30,126 nt of DNA from an uncultured Collinsella sp. (GTDB lineage Bacteria > Actinomycetota > Coriobacteriia > Coriobacteriales > Coriobacteriaceae): positions 1 through 30,126 of the forward strand of contig UQTN01000007.1 in NCBI GenBank assembly GCA_900543945.1, read 5' to 3'. This document shows, piece by piece, positions 15,455 through 24,981 of this stretch. A program made the position numbers and the translations under genes. The notes below the pieces were generated by a model. That model was not told where the DNA came from and did no database searches. It worked only from the letters and a program-made list of their open reading frames with translations. Within the stretch, counting starts at the first letter, position 1, and every line of letters begins with the position of its first letter.

Positions 15455-17812
15455 ATGAACGGAAGCCACTTTGATAAGCAAACTCAGCGTGAGCGTACCT
15501 GCTCGCTGGTTCACGGTACCTGGCGTTGTGTGGGTGCCAAAATCGCTTGCGCCGGCGCGTGTGCGCTTATGGTCGGTCAGCTGCTGCTGCCGAGCGTAGC
15601 GCTGGCGACGGAATGTGCCGATTCCGTCGGTGCGATGGACGAGGTTGCCGCGGCTCCGGTGACGCCGACGGTTGCGGAGGATACGGCTGCAACGACCGCA
15701 CCAGCTGCTTCGACCGCGCCTGCAACTGATGCTGCTCCGGCGGCGCAAGCCACCGTTGAGCCTCAGCAGACGGCCCCGACTGGCGCCACCGATGAATCCA
15801 ACGATGCGGCACCCGCTGAACAAAATACTCCCAGCGACAACGCCGCCACGCCGGCGAATGACGCCATCATGCCCTGCGGTGTGACCGATGTTGTTGGCGG
15901 CAGCGGCGTTAGGGTCAATATTACGGTGCGGAACAATTACACCGACATCAAGAAAGAAGAAACGATTGAGTATGTGGAGGGGATTGCCCTTGTAGATGGA
16001 GACCAGTCTGCTCTCGATGGTAGCGCTTTGACTTTTATCGGCCTGGGGGACTTGATCGTCCATGCGGCGTATGACAGTGCGAGCAATAAAACAACGCTTA
16101 CCCTGGATATCAGCAAGATTCAGAGACAGAAGGAGGAGCAGAAGTACTTTACGGAGTACAAGGAGAATAAGTCCAAGATGACGACCACCTATGATGGATC
16201 CAAGCTTACGTATACGGGTACAGAGCCCGGGAATATCATCATCGGTGATCCGGACGACGCCTTTAAAGGAGACACCGAGGCGACCGGGAAACCCACTATT
16301 AACGAGATTCGGGATGACTACTACACCCGCACCCATGTCTACGAGAGGGCGTGCCTTGTTATCCCGGCAGCGGAATCAGAATCGGAATCCATCTCCTTTG
16401 CCAATGTTCAGAATACGAACTTCAATTGGCAGCTGGATACTGGTCCGCAGGCGACGGCAGGTGTCCCTAACTACGATGCAGATAAATACGAAATCGCTTA
16501 TGAATGCTGGCAGGAATTTGAAAACAACGAACCCGTTGCTGCCTGGTATTCCGATAACGGCTCACATGGTTCCCTGCCGACTATTACAAAGTTTAAAAGC
16601 GGGAAAGAGTACGTGTATTCTCTTATGCTGAAGCCAAAAGACGGATATTCCTTCAGCGATGAAACCGTTGTTACCGTAAACGGGGAAACCGTAAAGTCGA
16701 GTCTAAGCGGAGAATTCCTGTATGTCCCTGCTATTAAAACAATTACGATGCCTGCTTCGTCGGAAAACGAAGCTCTTGAGAATCTAAACGTCAACGATGT
16801 GAAAATCGACTACGCGCCCGGCGAGGCACCGCGTGCGACCGCGACGATTCCTGCCGCCGATGCCGATAAGTATGAGATCGCCTACGAGTGCTGGGAAGAG
16901 ATGGATGGCAGCGACCCTGCGGAGCTCAAGCCCGTTGCCTTCTGGTATTCCGACCCCGCAAAGTACACGCCGGGCATGAAGAAGATTGACCACTTCGAGG
17001 AGGGCAAGTTCTACATGTACTCCGTTGAGCTGAGGCTCAAGGGCGACAATACCGTGGCCGATGACTGCATGATGTACGTCAACGGTCATTGGGCGCACCA
17101 CATCAAGACCGTCAACGGCGTCTTCGCGCCAAACGCTGACAATATGCTGTGCGAGCAGCCGATCGACGAATGGCGGGCCATCGACGTTATCGAGATCAAC
17201 GGCGCCACGACCACCTTCAAGGCGGGCGATAAGCCGGTCTTTACGGCGAATGTTCCGACGGGTTCCAACTCCCTTCCTCAGTGTGAGTTCTGGACGGGCA
17301 GCGATGGCAGCGAAGTGAACTCTCAGAAGTTCTGGGATCAGAACATTACAAACCACATCGATGCTTTTAAGCCTGGCGTGACCTATCGCTACGGCATCTA
17401 CCTCAAGTCCGCGCGCGGCTTCTACTTCACGCCCGACACCAAGCTGGTGGTCAACGGCGTGGAATGCGGCTACCAGGTCGCGGATAGCGTATCCGATGAG
17501 GACAGCGGCTGGATCTACACCCTGTGGCTCAACACTGATCTGACCTTTACGCCTGAAGCCACGCCGACTCCCGATCCGCAGCCTACGCCGGATTTCAAGC
17601 CGACACCGCAGCCTGAGGTTAAGCCCGCGGCCAAGCCGGCCACGACAACCGCCACGACCAAGACGGTTGAGAAAACCACGCAGGCCAAGAAGAGCGATGC
17701 TGTCCTGGCTGCCACGGGGGATACCACCGCGATGACGGTCGCCGCCCTAGGCATCGCCGGCGCAACCGTAGCCGCCGCCGGCCTCGCCGCGACCAAGCGC
17801 CGCAAGCATTAG
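15455..17812 (+). CDS. Cell-wall-anchored surface protein with repeated extracellular modules
   Basis: The 785-residue exported protein has a long signal peptide (hydrophobic core about 28-49, likely cleavage after ALA51) and an Ala/Thr/Pro-rich linker at about 60-140. Unrecognised domains span 150-330. At least two related modules follow, marked by DADKYEIAYECW (341 and 469), a WYSD segment and an MYVNG/TVNG strand end. A third, more diverged copy runs about 575-700 (FWTGSDG, KLVVNG). The C terminus holds a Pro-Thr stalk (701-735), the sorting motif LAATG (751-755), a hydrophobic helix and RRKH. ATG 15455 follows AAGGAGG. Codons over about 15900-16800 are clearly more A+T-rich than the rest, pointing to mosaic origin. 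Its ligand is unknown; adhesion is inferred only from architecture. Confidence 0.88.
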   Translation: MNGSHFDKQTQRERTCSLVHGTWRCVGAKIACAGACALMVGQLLLPSVALATECADSVGAMDEVAAAPVTPTVAEDTAATTAPAASTAPATDAAPAAQATVEPQQTAPTGATDESNDAAPAEQNTPSDNAATPANDAIMPCGVTDVVGGSGVRVNITVRNNYTDIKKEETIEYVEGIALVDGDQSALDGSALTFIGLGDLIVHAAYDSASNKTTLTLDISKIQRQKEEQKYFTEYKENKSKMTTTYDGSKLTYTGTEPGNIIIGDPDDAFKGDTEATGKPTINEIRDDYYTRTHVYERACLVIPAAESESESISFANVQNTNFNWQLDTGPQATAGVPNYDADKYEIAYECWQEFENNEPVAAWYSDNGSHGSLPTITKFKSGKEYVYSLMLKPKDGYSFSDETVVTVNGETVKSSLSGEFLYVPAIKTITMPASSENEALENLNVNDVKIDYAPGEAPRATATIPAADADKYEIAYECWEEMDGSDPAELKPVAFWYSDPAKYTPGMKKIDHFEEGKFYMYSVELRLKGDNTVADDCMMYVNGHWAHHIKTVNGVFAPNADNMLCEQPIDEWRAIDVIEINGATTTFKAGDKPVFTANVPTGSNSLPQCEFWTGSDGSEVNSQKFWDQNITNHIDAFKPGVTYRYGIYLKSARGFYFTPDTKLVVNGVECGYQVADSVSDEDSGWIYTLWLNTDLTFTPEATPTPDPQPTPDFKPTPQPEVKPAAKPATTTATTKTVEKTTQAKKSDAVLAATGDTTAMTVAALGIAGATVAAAGLAATKRRKH

Positions 17813-17849
17813 AGCTGGGTGACGGCTCTCGTTCTCGGCCTCAGCAAAA

Positions 17850-17904
17850 TCTCAATCTGTAACACCAAGCGGGGAATTTGACCTCTAACTGTTACAGATC
17901 GAGA
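17850..17904. repeat. TGTTACAGAT palindromic repeat, single unit
   Basis: The 15-base arms TCTCAATCTGTAACA (17850-17864) and its inverse (17890-17904, one mismatch) are separated by 25 bases. It begins 37 bases after the stop codon of the first surface-protein gene, the same distance as in the array after the second one. Confidence 0.85.
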
Positions 17905-17926
17905 CAAACTGGCCGGCCAAGTCCAG

Positions 17927-17963
17927 AACCGCCACAAAGGTGCCTGTCCCCTTTGTGGCGGTT
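17927..17963 (-). repeat. CAAAGGGGACAGG palindromic repeat, inverse orientation
   Basis: A perfect 14-bp stem pairs AACCGCCACAAAGG (17927-17940) with 17950-17963. On the minus strand the interior reads GGGGACAGGCA. It lies between the two surface-protein genes. Confidence 0.8.
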
Positions 17964-17973
17964 TGCGCAGGTA

Positions 17974-18007
17974 GAACGGTAGGTTCGTATATATGAACCT
18001 ACCGTTC
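17974..18007. promoter_or_regulatory. 34-bp perfect palindrome upstream of the giant surface-protein gene
   Basis: Perfect 13-base arms (17974-17986 and 17995-18007) flank GTATATAT. GCTTTGTTTTT follows, so as RNA it looks like a terminator or attenuator; as DNA it is a plausible operator. GCAGGTAGA precedes it, as in the 15331-15358 element. It ends 60 bases before the start codon. Confidence 0.7.
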
Positions 18008-18067
18008 GCTTTGTTTTTGGACAACGATTACGCTGGATGACTTTTGGTTTGCAGGAAAGGAACGACC

Positions 18068-21000
18068 ATGAGGTGGACTACTGTTCGAGCGCTTTGCCGC
18101 CGCCTGACCATTGCCGCGGTGACCCTCACTATGGTGACGGGCTCGTTGCCTGTGGGCGCGTTTGCTGAGGTGTTCACCACCGATAGCACCTTTGTGCAGA
18201 CGGATGTCGACCAAGTAGACGCCGTCGACCCCGCCGACGCCGCGCCCAATGTCGATGCCGCCAACGCTGCCGACCCCGCGCCCGATGCCGGCGCTGCCGA
18301 CCCCACAGCGCTCGATGCCGGTGACACCCCTACGCCCCCGGCCTCCGAGATTGCATCGGCGGCGGGCCTGACGGGCGCCGGGCAGGCCGAGAGCACGCCT
18401 GCGGGTACGCTTGCCACCGATCTTGTCGAGGGCAAGGAACTCGCCGAACAGCAGAAGCAGGAGGAGGCTTCCGGCACCGAGGCGACCTGGAACGAGGAGC
18501 TTGAACTCTGGGCAACCTCGAAGGGCGCCACGGGCGTAAAGGGCGAATACGACGATGGCTACGTGGCCGGCGAGCAGACCCCCGCGCAGTACTACTTCTC
18601 GATCGATAGCCTCACCAACGAAATTTCTATCGAGTATGGCGACGCGGGCATTACCACGTTGGAGGTGCCCTCGACCATCGACGACAAAAATGTCGTAAGC
18701 CTTACGGGTATGGGAAGCGCTGCGCTCACATCGATCACCTTCGCCCCTAATTCGCATGTCCGCTCGGTTGGAGGCTTGGGCGGCAGCAGCATCAAAGAGA
18801 TCGCACTGCCCGATTCGGTCGAGGAGCTCAAGAGCTATGCATTCTACAAAAGCAAGACGCTCCAAACGGTAACCTGGCCCAACAACGCGGCCTTTACCAC
18901 GATTCCCGAGCAGGCCTTTAAGGAATGTGAACAACTTGACGACAATGTGGTGGCAACGCTGCCGCCTTCGGTCAAAACTATCGACTATCTTGCATTCGCC
19001 TATTGCGGCGTGCCACAGTTCTATGTCTCGGACACAACGGTACTCACCTTTACGCAGGTCGATGTGCCGGGCACGGTGGAGCGGATTGAGCAACATGCCT
19101 TTGACGGGTGCTCCTTTGTGTCGTCGGTGACGATCAGCGACGGCGTTAAATATATCGGAGCGCACGCGTTCGCCTCTCTTGATCCTGCGATTGCCGGCAA
19201 AGAGATTGTGCTACCCAAAAGCGTGGAAATGATAGAGTGGGGAGCTTTTGAGAACACGAGATACGGAAACGAGACGAACCATAATGCCGTTGCCCTGCGC
19301 GTGATGAACCCCGATCTTCAGTTTGGTGAGGCGGGCTATCCGGGCGACTATAATGAGCGCGTGACAATCGATGGCGTAACGTATGCGATTCCCTTTAGTG
19401 AAGGCCAGACCATCTATGCCTATGCGACCGATTCGGCTGGCAACCCCTCGATGGTCAAAAAGCTTGCCGATGCCGTGGCCGATCGCAAGGACTCCGTCGA
19501 TTCCTCGAAGCCTGCCTACACGTTTGAGTGGATGGGCGAGTCGGCCCAGGTGACGGGCAAACTTCCCCAGAGCGCGACGGCTACACTCGTGCAGGCGGGG
19601 CAGTCCGCGCCGCTGGCGGTTGGTGATGACGGCAGCTTTACAGCGGACGCTCTCTCCAAGACAGCAGCCACCCTGCGCATTTCGCTCAGCGGTTACTATG
19701 ACATGGTGCTGGCGCGCCCGGGCGACCAGATGACGGGCACATGGAATATCGGAGAGATTAAGGCGGAGGACTTTACCAAGATTCCGGCCTCGCGCGCGAT
19801 TGAGCTCAACGTGGGCTATCTTGAACCGATTGTGGGCCAGGATAAGACCGAACGCATTGAGCTCGATAGTCTCGATAACATCGATCTAACGGTGAAGAGC
19901 GGCGGCAAGACGCTTAAGCCTGCCAGGGGCGACAAAGAAAACGACTTCCGTATCCAGGGCACAGCGCTCGTGGTGTCGCAGGCCATTGCCGACGCGGACC
20001 AGGATCTGGAGATAACGCTCGAGCCCAAAGACAGCCTCAGGCTGGGTGGGGCGACGGCGACGGTGAAGCCTTCGGCCGGCAAGGTCGATATCGACTTGAA
20101 GCCTTGGGGTACGGCGACGGTCACGACCAAGGGCGACTACCAGGGCGCCAACCGCGTGCTGGTGTTCCGTACGTCCGACGGCAAGCTAGTTGCCGACGGT
20201 GTCACCTATTTGATGGGTTACGAAGACGATGGCACCACGCCTATCATGAAGGCCGAGACGCCGCGCCTTAAGGCCGGTTCGTACACCATCGTCGCCTTTA
20301 ACAAGACGAGCTACGACATCCAAGCGACGAGCTATTCCACGTTTAGCCGCCTAGGGCTGACCGTGGGTAAGCATATCGCGCAAAAGCAGGTGATGATTGA
20401 GGACGGCAAACAGCTCGACGTGACGCTCGACGTCCCCACGTTTGACGTGGAGACGTATCGTGCCGAGCGTGGGCTGACGGCGGGCTCGGTTATCGCTGAT
20501 TCGTCCGCGGTCGTTGGCGTGGAGACCGAGCTGCGCATTCATTACGAGCTCAAGGACAGCCAGGCTGCCAAGATTGAGATTCCGCTGGCCAAGGATGCCG
20601 TCGAGGATGTGTCCGCAGGCGCTCGCGAAGCCGGCGCCAGCTCCGATGCCATGTGGGCTGGCACAACTTGGGAGGGCGACAACCTCGTTCTCAATATGAA
20701 GAAGGGCATGGGCGCCGATGTGTTTGTGCGCTTTAAGCCTAAGACCGCAGGCATCTATGCCATCTTGCCGCTTATTACGCTGGGCGAGGTGACATTGCCG
20801 CTGGGAAGCACCACACTCGAGGTTAGCGGATCGCGCATCGAGGTCGACAACACCGACGTTCACAGCCTGCTGGGCAATGTGGCCTACGTTTATGCAGCAC
20901 CGGGCAAGAGCGTGCAGCTCACCGTGGGGACGGGCGCCTCGGCTGCAAAGTACACCGACAAGACCAATAAACTCGGCCGTGCCAAGATTGAATACGACCT

Positions 21001-24000
21001 GCCGCAGGATACGCTTGCCGCCGAGCGTGTGACGCTCGAGGCGCGCGTGGGCTCGACCGATGTTGCCGCCGCTGCCGCAGGGGTGACGGCTCGCAACTAT
21101 GTGCGCTATGTTCCGGGCGCTTCGGTCTGGAACTTTGATGTGACGTATCGTGGCGGTACGCAAAACTTGGTCAAGGACGGCAAGGACACCGGCAAGAGCC
21201 TGTGGACCTTCCATCATCTACCACAAAAGAAGAGCGCCTACTGGACCTTTGATATCACGCTCGAGGTGGGAAACGAAGAGGCCGCCGACACGCTCGACCT
21301 GTACGTGGACTGCGTGGATGGCAAGACGGTGACGATTCCTCTGACTCAAAAGTCGCGCGAGGGCACCCGTGTGCGCTATGTGGCGGAGTATGTGGACGAG
21401 GGCTACCTTAAGCTGCTCGACGAGTTTAACAAGGCGAATGACTCGACCTATGTGAACTGCGGTAACTTTGAGCAAATCTTTATGCCGCAGACCTACCGCA
21501 TCTCCAATGCTCAGCTTATGACCATGCTGAGTTTTGACGCCAACGCTTCGGCCAAAAAGCATTCCGCTGCGGCCGAGGAGCGCCAGCAGGAGTTCTCGAA
21601 TGCCGTGCAGCAGTGGCACGAGTATATGATGGATAACTCGTTTAATGATGTCGACGAGGCCTTTAACGATGCGATTGACCAGATGGTCGCCGATGCGTTT
21701 GCCGAGGAGGACAAGGACGGTAAAGAGGACGAAGCCAGCAAGGAGGGCGAAGCCCAAGGTGGAGCTGTCCGTAAGGCTCGTCGCGCCCCTGCTGCCAGCG
21801 ACGGCGAGGGTGATGATGCTGGCAACGACGAGGCCGCGCAGTTTGCCGCCGAGCTTAAGGCTGCGGTTGGCGGCTCGTCGGCGCTGCTGACCAAGCAGGG
21901 CGACAGCTATGGCGTCAACGTGGACAAGATGATCTTTGAGGACGCGTACGGCACCAGCGAGGATTGGTATCAGGAACTCGCGTCGGCTCAGGGCGCGAAC
22001 GCTGCGGATGCGGCGGCCATCAAGGAACTTGTCGACCATGCGTCGCGAGCGGAGTTTATTGCCCAGCAGGCCGAGGATCTGGTGGGCCAGTCGATGGGTA
22101 TCGGTCAGCTCAACCAATACGGAAGCTGGAATGACGCAACCGCTGCGGCGCTCAACAAGTGTGCGGGCATTAAGGCCAGCGAGTACAACGGCCAGTCGAC
22201 GAGCGGGTTTAACGATTTGGGCCAGGCGCTCGGCAGCTCGCTGAGCTACAAGGCGGCTGACGACGATACCGTCAAGGGCTTTAAGGTCGCCGCGCCCGAT
22301 GGCGACGAGACCGCTTACATTGAGTCCGAGTTTATCGAGAACTCCAATAACAACAAAAACCAGGCGCTGCTGTTTAACTCGATCGCCATGCAATGCGACA
22401 TTCTGGACGACCTGTACGACAACTGGAATGTGGTCCATAGCCTCAACAACTCCAAGGTGCGCGGATGGCTTATGGCCTGGAAGCGCAACGGCGACGTGAG
22501 CGCCCATATGAAGCTCATCCGCACGATTCGCTCACTCAAGAGCTATAAGATCGAGTGCGAGATGTTCGGACAGGTCTTTAAGACCGATGCGTGGAAGGCG
22601 GCCGGCCAGGCGTTTCCCGCGGCGACCCAGGGCATCGGCATCTTTACCGGCATTTACGGCGTGAACGATGCCAGCAAGAACTGGGAGAACGTGAACGTCC
22701 GTATGCAGAAGGTGAAGGGCGAGCGCGAGGGCTATGAGCTTCAGCATACGCGCTTGCTTGCCAAGCCCGAGAAGACCGAGGATGACTGGAAGTGCATTTA
22801 CGCGCTGCGTGATGCCATGGAGAAGGCGCGTGCGTTTGAGGATCTGCTGTATCGCCAGCTCTGCCACGACAGCACCGATGTGGCGGTGGGCTCCATTATG
22901 ACAATCGCCGGCGTGCTGACGGCCGGTTCGACGGGTACTGTGGTGGGCGCTGCCTATGACGCGGCTTCGACCAGCGTAGGTTCGGAGCGCGCGATTAAGC
23001 TGACCAATGCCGAATGCGCCTACGATGTTGCCTGCGAGCAGGTGGAGCGCGCGTGCCAGAATCGTATTACGGTCAACTGGGGCGAGCTGACCGATGCCGA
23101 GGTCTACAAGGCCAACAAGGACGGCTTGATCTCGGACGAGAAGATGCAGTCGATCTTTGAGGCGCGTTATCGCAATGTGGCTGCCAAGGCGGCACCCGAC
23201 CCTGCGGGCGTGGTGTACGAGGGTCTGCTGTCCAATACGGTTGAAGGCGCGACGGTTGAGCTGTGGAGCGCCGACGATGCGACCGGTACCAATGCCACGC
23301 GTTGGGACGCCGAGGAGTATGAGCAGGACAATCCGCTTGCAACGGGTGCGGACGGTGCGTACAACTGGAATACGCCGACCGGCTGGTATCAGGTGCGCGT
23401 GACCAAGGACGGGTATGAGGAGGCGCGTTCGGCTTGGCTGCGCGTGCCGCCGATTCAGACTGAGGTGAACATTGGTTTGGTGTCGACGGCGGCGCCCGAG
23501 GTGGCTTCGGCCCATGCCTATACCGATTGCGTCGAGGTTGAGTTTGCGCAGTATATGGATGCGAGCGACGATGCCCTGGTCGCATTGTGCGCGCAGGGCT
23601 TGGGTGACGTGACGTATACGTGGCTCGACAAGCAGGACGATCCCAATGGCAAGCCGCTGTCGCGCGTGCTGCGTATTCGCTATGCCGATGCGCGTGAGGC
23701 GGGCTCGACGGTGGCGTTTGAGCTCGACGGTGCTCGCAACTACGCCGGTACGGCCATGTCGCGCTGGGCAAGCGGGGAGCTTGCCGTGGGCGTTCGTGCC
23801 GACAAGCTCAGGCTCAACGTGGAGCAGGCCGTGACCATGCTTGAGGGCAGTGACTTTGAGCTGGTGGCGCACGTGACCGATAAGGCGGGCAAGCCGTTTG
23901 CGGGCGCCAAGGTTAGTGTTGGGCTGGAGTCCTCGGCTATCTGCTCTGTCGATGCCACCCAAGCCGTGACGGGCGAGGACGGCGCGGCGACGTTTGTGCT

Positions 24001-24703
24001 GCATGGTGCTCTGCCCGGTTTGACGACGTTGACGGCGGCGGTGGACGGCACGGCGCTGTCCAAGCAGGTCGACGTTCGCGTGTCTGCCGAGGCAGTGCGA
24101 CCGGCGCGACCGGTGGCGACGATTGGTGCGACGACGTTTGGCGCATGGTCGCCCAAGGAGAACTACATTACGGTGCCCAAGGGCACGAAGCTGGAGCTTT
24201 CGGCCGAGGGTGGCACGACGATTTGGTACACCACCAACGACACCTGCCCCTGCCGTGACGAAGGCCGCGTAAAGTACACCGAGCCTATTGCGCTCGATAG
24301 CAATATGTATGTGCGCATTGCGGCACAGCGCCCTGGCATGTCGTACAGCGAGTATTCCGAGCGTCTGAACATTACGATTACGGTGACCGATGAGGCGGTG
24401 CCTGAGCCCAAGCCGGAGCCCGGGCCCAAGCCGGAACCCAAGCCGACGCCTGGCAGCGGTGAGCAGGGTGGCGGTGCGGATGGCTCTGACGGTACCGGGG
24501 CTCCTGCGGGTGGTTCGACTTCGACGACGACAACGGTGACGACGGACAAGTCCAAGGGTAAGGGCGAGAACGGTAAGAAGTCCGATAACGCTGTGCTCGT
24601 CAACACGGGAGACGCCACTGCGATGACGGTCGCCGCCCTGGGTATCGCCGGCGCAACCGTTGCCGCCGCCGGTGTTGCCGCGACCAAGCGCCGCAAGCGC
24701 TAG
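18068..24703 (+). CDS. Giant BspA-like leucine-rich-repeat cell-wall adhesin
   Basis: The 2211-residue exported protein has a signal peptide (1-33, cleavage after AFA) and an Asp/Ala/Pro-rich linker. BspA-type leucine-rich repeats follow at about 198-399 (IPEQAFKECEQL, IEQHAFDGCSF, LPKSVEMIEWGAFEN). Residues about 400-1150 are unrecognised beta-type segments, and 1158-1665 are largely helical with a charged, low-complexity stretch near 1213-1258. Two hydrophobic Gly/Ala-rich stretches lie near 1510-1535 and 1603-1635. Then come a carboxypeptidase-regulatory-like domain (about 1711-1805), an Ig-like Big-1-type domain (about 1912-2008), a CHB_HEX_C-like domain with IWYTTND (about 2015-2108) and a Pro-Glu-Lys stalk. 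The sorting motif is LVNTG (2177-2181), followed by a hydrophobic helix and RRKR. ATG 18068 follows GGAAAGGAA. It probably mediates attachment; the ligand is unknown. Confidence 0.9.
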   Translation: MRWTTVRALCRRLTIAAVTLTMVTGSLPVGAFAEVFTTDSTFVQTDVDQVDAVDPADAAPNVDAANAADPAPDAGAADPTALDAGDTPTPPASEIASAAGLTGAGQAESTPAGTLATDLVEGKELAEQQKQEEASGTEATWNEELELWATSKGATGVKGEYDDGYVAGEQTPAQYYFSIDSLTNEISIEYGDAGITTLEVPSTIDDKNVVSLTGMGSAALTSITFAPNSHVRSVGGLGGSSIKEIALPDSVEELKSYAFYKSKTLQTVTWPNNAAFTTIPEQAFKECEQLDDNVVATLPPSVKTIDYLAFAYCGVPQFYVSDTTVLTFTQVDVPGTVERIEQHAFDGCSFVSSVTISDGVKYIGAHAFASLDPAIAGKEIVLPKSVEMIEWGAFENTRYGNETNHNAVALRVMNPDLQFGEAGYPGDYNERVTIDGVTYAIPFSEGQTIYAYATDSAGNPSMVKKLADAVADRKDSVDSSKPAYTFEWMGESAQVTGKLPQSATATLVQAGQSAPLAVGDDGSFTADALSKTAATLRISLSGYYDMVLARPGDQMTGTWNIGEIKAEDFTKIPASRAIELNVGYLEPIVGQDKTERIELDSLDNIDLTVKSGGKTLKPARGDKENDFRIQGTALVVSQAIADADQDLEITLEPKDSLRLGGATATVKPSAGKVDIDLKPWGTATVTTKGDYQGANRVLVFRTSDGKLVADGVTYLMGYEDDGTTPIMKAETPRLKAGSYTIVAFNKTSYDIQATSYSTFSRLGLTVGKHIAQKQVMIEDGKQLDVTLDVPTFDVETYRAERGLTAGSVIADSSAVVGVETELRIHYELKDSQAAKIEIPLAKDAVEDVSAGAREAGASSDAMWAGTTWEGDNLVLNMKKGMGADVFVRFKPKTAGIYAILPLITLGEVTLPLGSTTLEVSGSRIEVDNTDVHSLLGNVAYVYAAPGKSVQLTVGTGASAAKYTDKTNKLGRAKIEYDLPQDTLAAERVTLEARVGSTDVAAAAAGVTARNYVRYVPGASVWNFDVTYRGGTQNLVKDGKDTGKSLWTFHHLPQKKSAYWTFDITLEVGNEEAADTLDLYVDCVDGKTVTIPLTQKSREGTRVRYVAEYVDEGYLKLLDEFNKANDSTYVNCGNFEQIFMPQTYRISNAQLMTMLSFDANASAKKHSAAAEERQQEFSNAVQQWHEYMMDNSFNDVDEAFNDAIDQMVADAFAEEDKDGKEDEASKEGEAQGGAVRKARRAPAASDGEGDDAGNDEAAQFAAELKAAVGGSSALLTKQGDSYGVNVDKMIFEDAYGTSEDWYQELASAQGANAADAAAIKELVDHASRAEFIAQQAEDLVGQSMGIGQLNQYGSWNDATAAALNKCAGIKASEYNGQSTSGFNDLGQALGSSLSYKAADDDTVKGFKVAAPDGDETAYIESEFIENSNNNKNQALLFNSIAMQCDILDDLYDNWNVVHSLNNSKVRGWLMAWKRNGDVSAHMKLIRTIRSLKSYKIECEMFGQVFKTDAWKAAGQAFPAATQGIGIFTGIYGVNDASKNWENVNVRMQKVKGEREGYELQHTRLLAKPEKTEDDWKCIYALRDAMEKARAFEDLLYRQLCHDSTDVAVGSIMTIAGVLTAGSTGTVVGAAYDAASTSVGSERAIKLTNAECAYDVACEQVERACQNRITVNWGELTDAEVYKANKDGLISDEKMQSIFEARYRNVAAKAAPDPAGVVYEGLLSNTVEGATVELWSADDATGTNATRWDAEEYEQDNPLATGADGAYNWNTPTGWYQVRVTKDGYEEARSAWLRVPPIQTEVNIGLVSTAAPEVASAHAYTDCVEVEFAQYMDASDDALVALCAQGLGDVTYTWLDKQDDPNGKPLSRVLRIRYADAREAGSTVAFELDGARNYAGTAMSRWASGELAVGVRADKLRLNVEQAVTMLEGSDFELVAHVTDKAGKPFAGAKVSVGLESSAICSVDATQAVTGEDGAATFVLHGALPGLTTLTAAVDGTALSKQVDVRVSAEAVRPARPVATIGATTFGAWSPKENYITVPKGTKLELSAEGGTTIWYTTNDTCPCRDEGRVKYTEPIALDSNMYVRIAAQRPGMSYSEYSERLNITITVTDEAVPEPKPEPGPKPEPKPTPGSGEQGGGADGSDGTGAPAGGSTSTTTTVTTDKSKGKGENGKKSDNAVLVNTGDATAMTVAALGIAGATVAAAGVAATKRRKR

Positions 24704-24740
24704 GTTTTGGTGGCAGCGCCCATCCTCGGCTTCGGCAAAA

Positions 24741-24956
24741 TCTAAATCTGTAACACCTGACCGTCCAAAACGGCCCTAGATGTTACAGATTTAGATGAAC
24801 CGAATGGCCGCCAACCTAACGTCTCGATCTGTAACATGTAGCGAGGAATTTGGCCTCTAACTGTTACAGATCGAGATGAACAGGCGGATGTTCGCACAAT
24901 ATCTTGATCTGTAACAACTACAAGGCTCAACAGGCTCTAACTGTTACAGATCGAGA
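24741..24956. repeat. Regular array of six alternating 15-nt repeats (TGTTACAGATCGAGA and inverse)
   Basis: Copies start at 24741, 24781, 24822, 24862, 24902 and 24942, a 40-41-base period, with orientation alternating. They form three hairpin units with 15-base arms and exactly 25-base loops, joined by linkers of 26 and 25 bases. The first two units pair perfectly and the third has one G-U pair. Loops differ, although several end in CTCTAAC. There are no cas genes, and the alternation argues against CRISPR. Confidence 0.9.
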
Positions 24957-24981
24957 CAAAACGACCGACCAGACCCCAGAT

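Noticed and set aside
21218..22507. 429-residue minus-strand frame inside the giant adhesin
   Set aside because: It is antisense to continuous adhesin coding sequence with matching signal peptide and sorting signal; there is no independent support.
24741..24956. Repeat array read as a CRISPR array
   Set aside because: Repeats are 15 bases and alternate in orientation, the intervening sequences partly resemble each other, and no cas gene is in the window.
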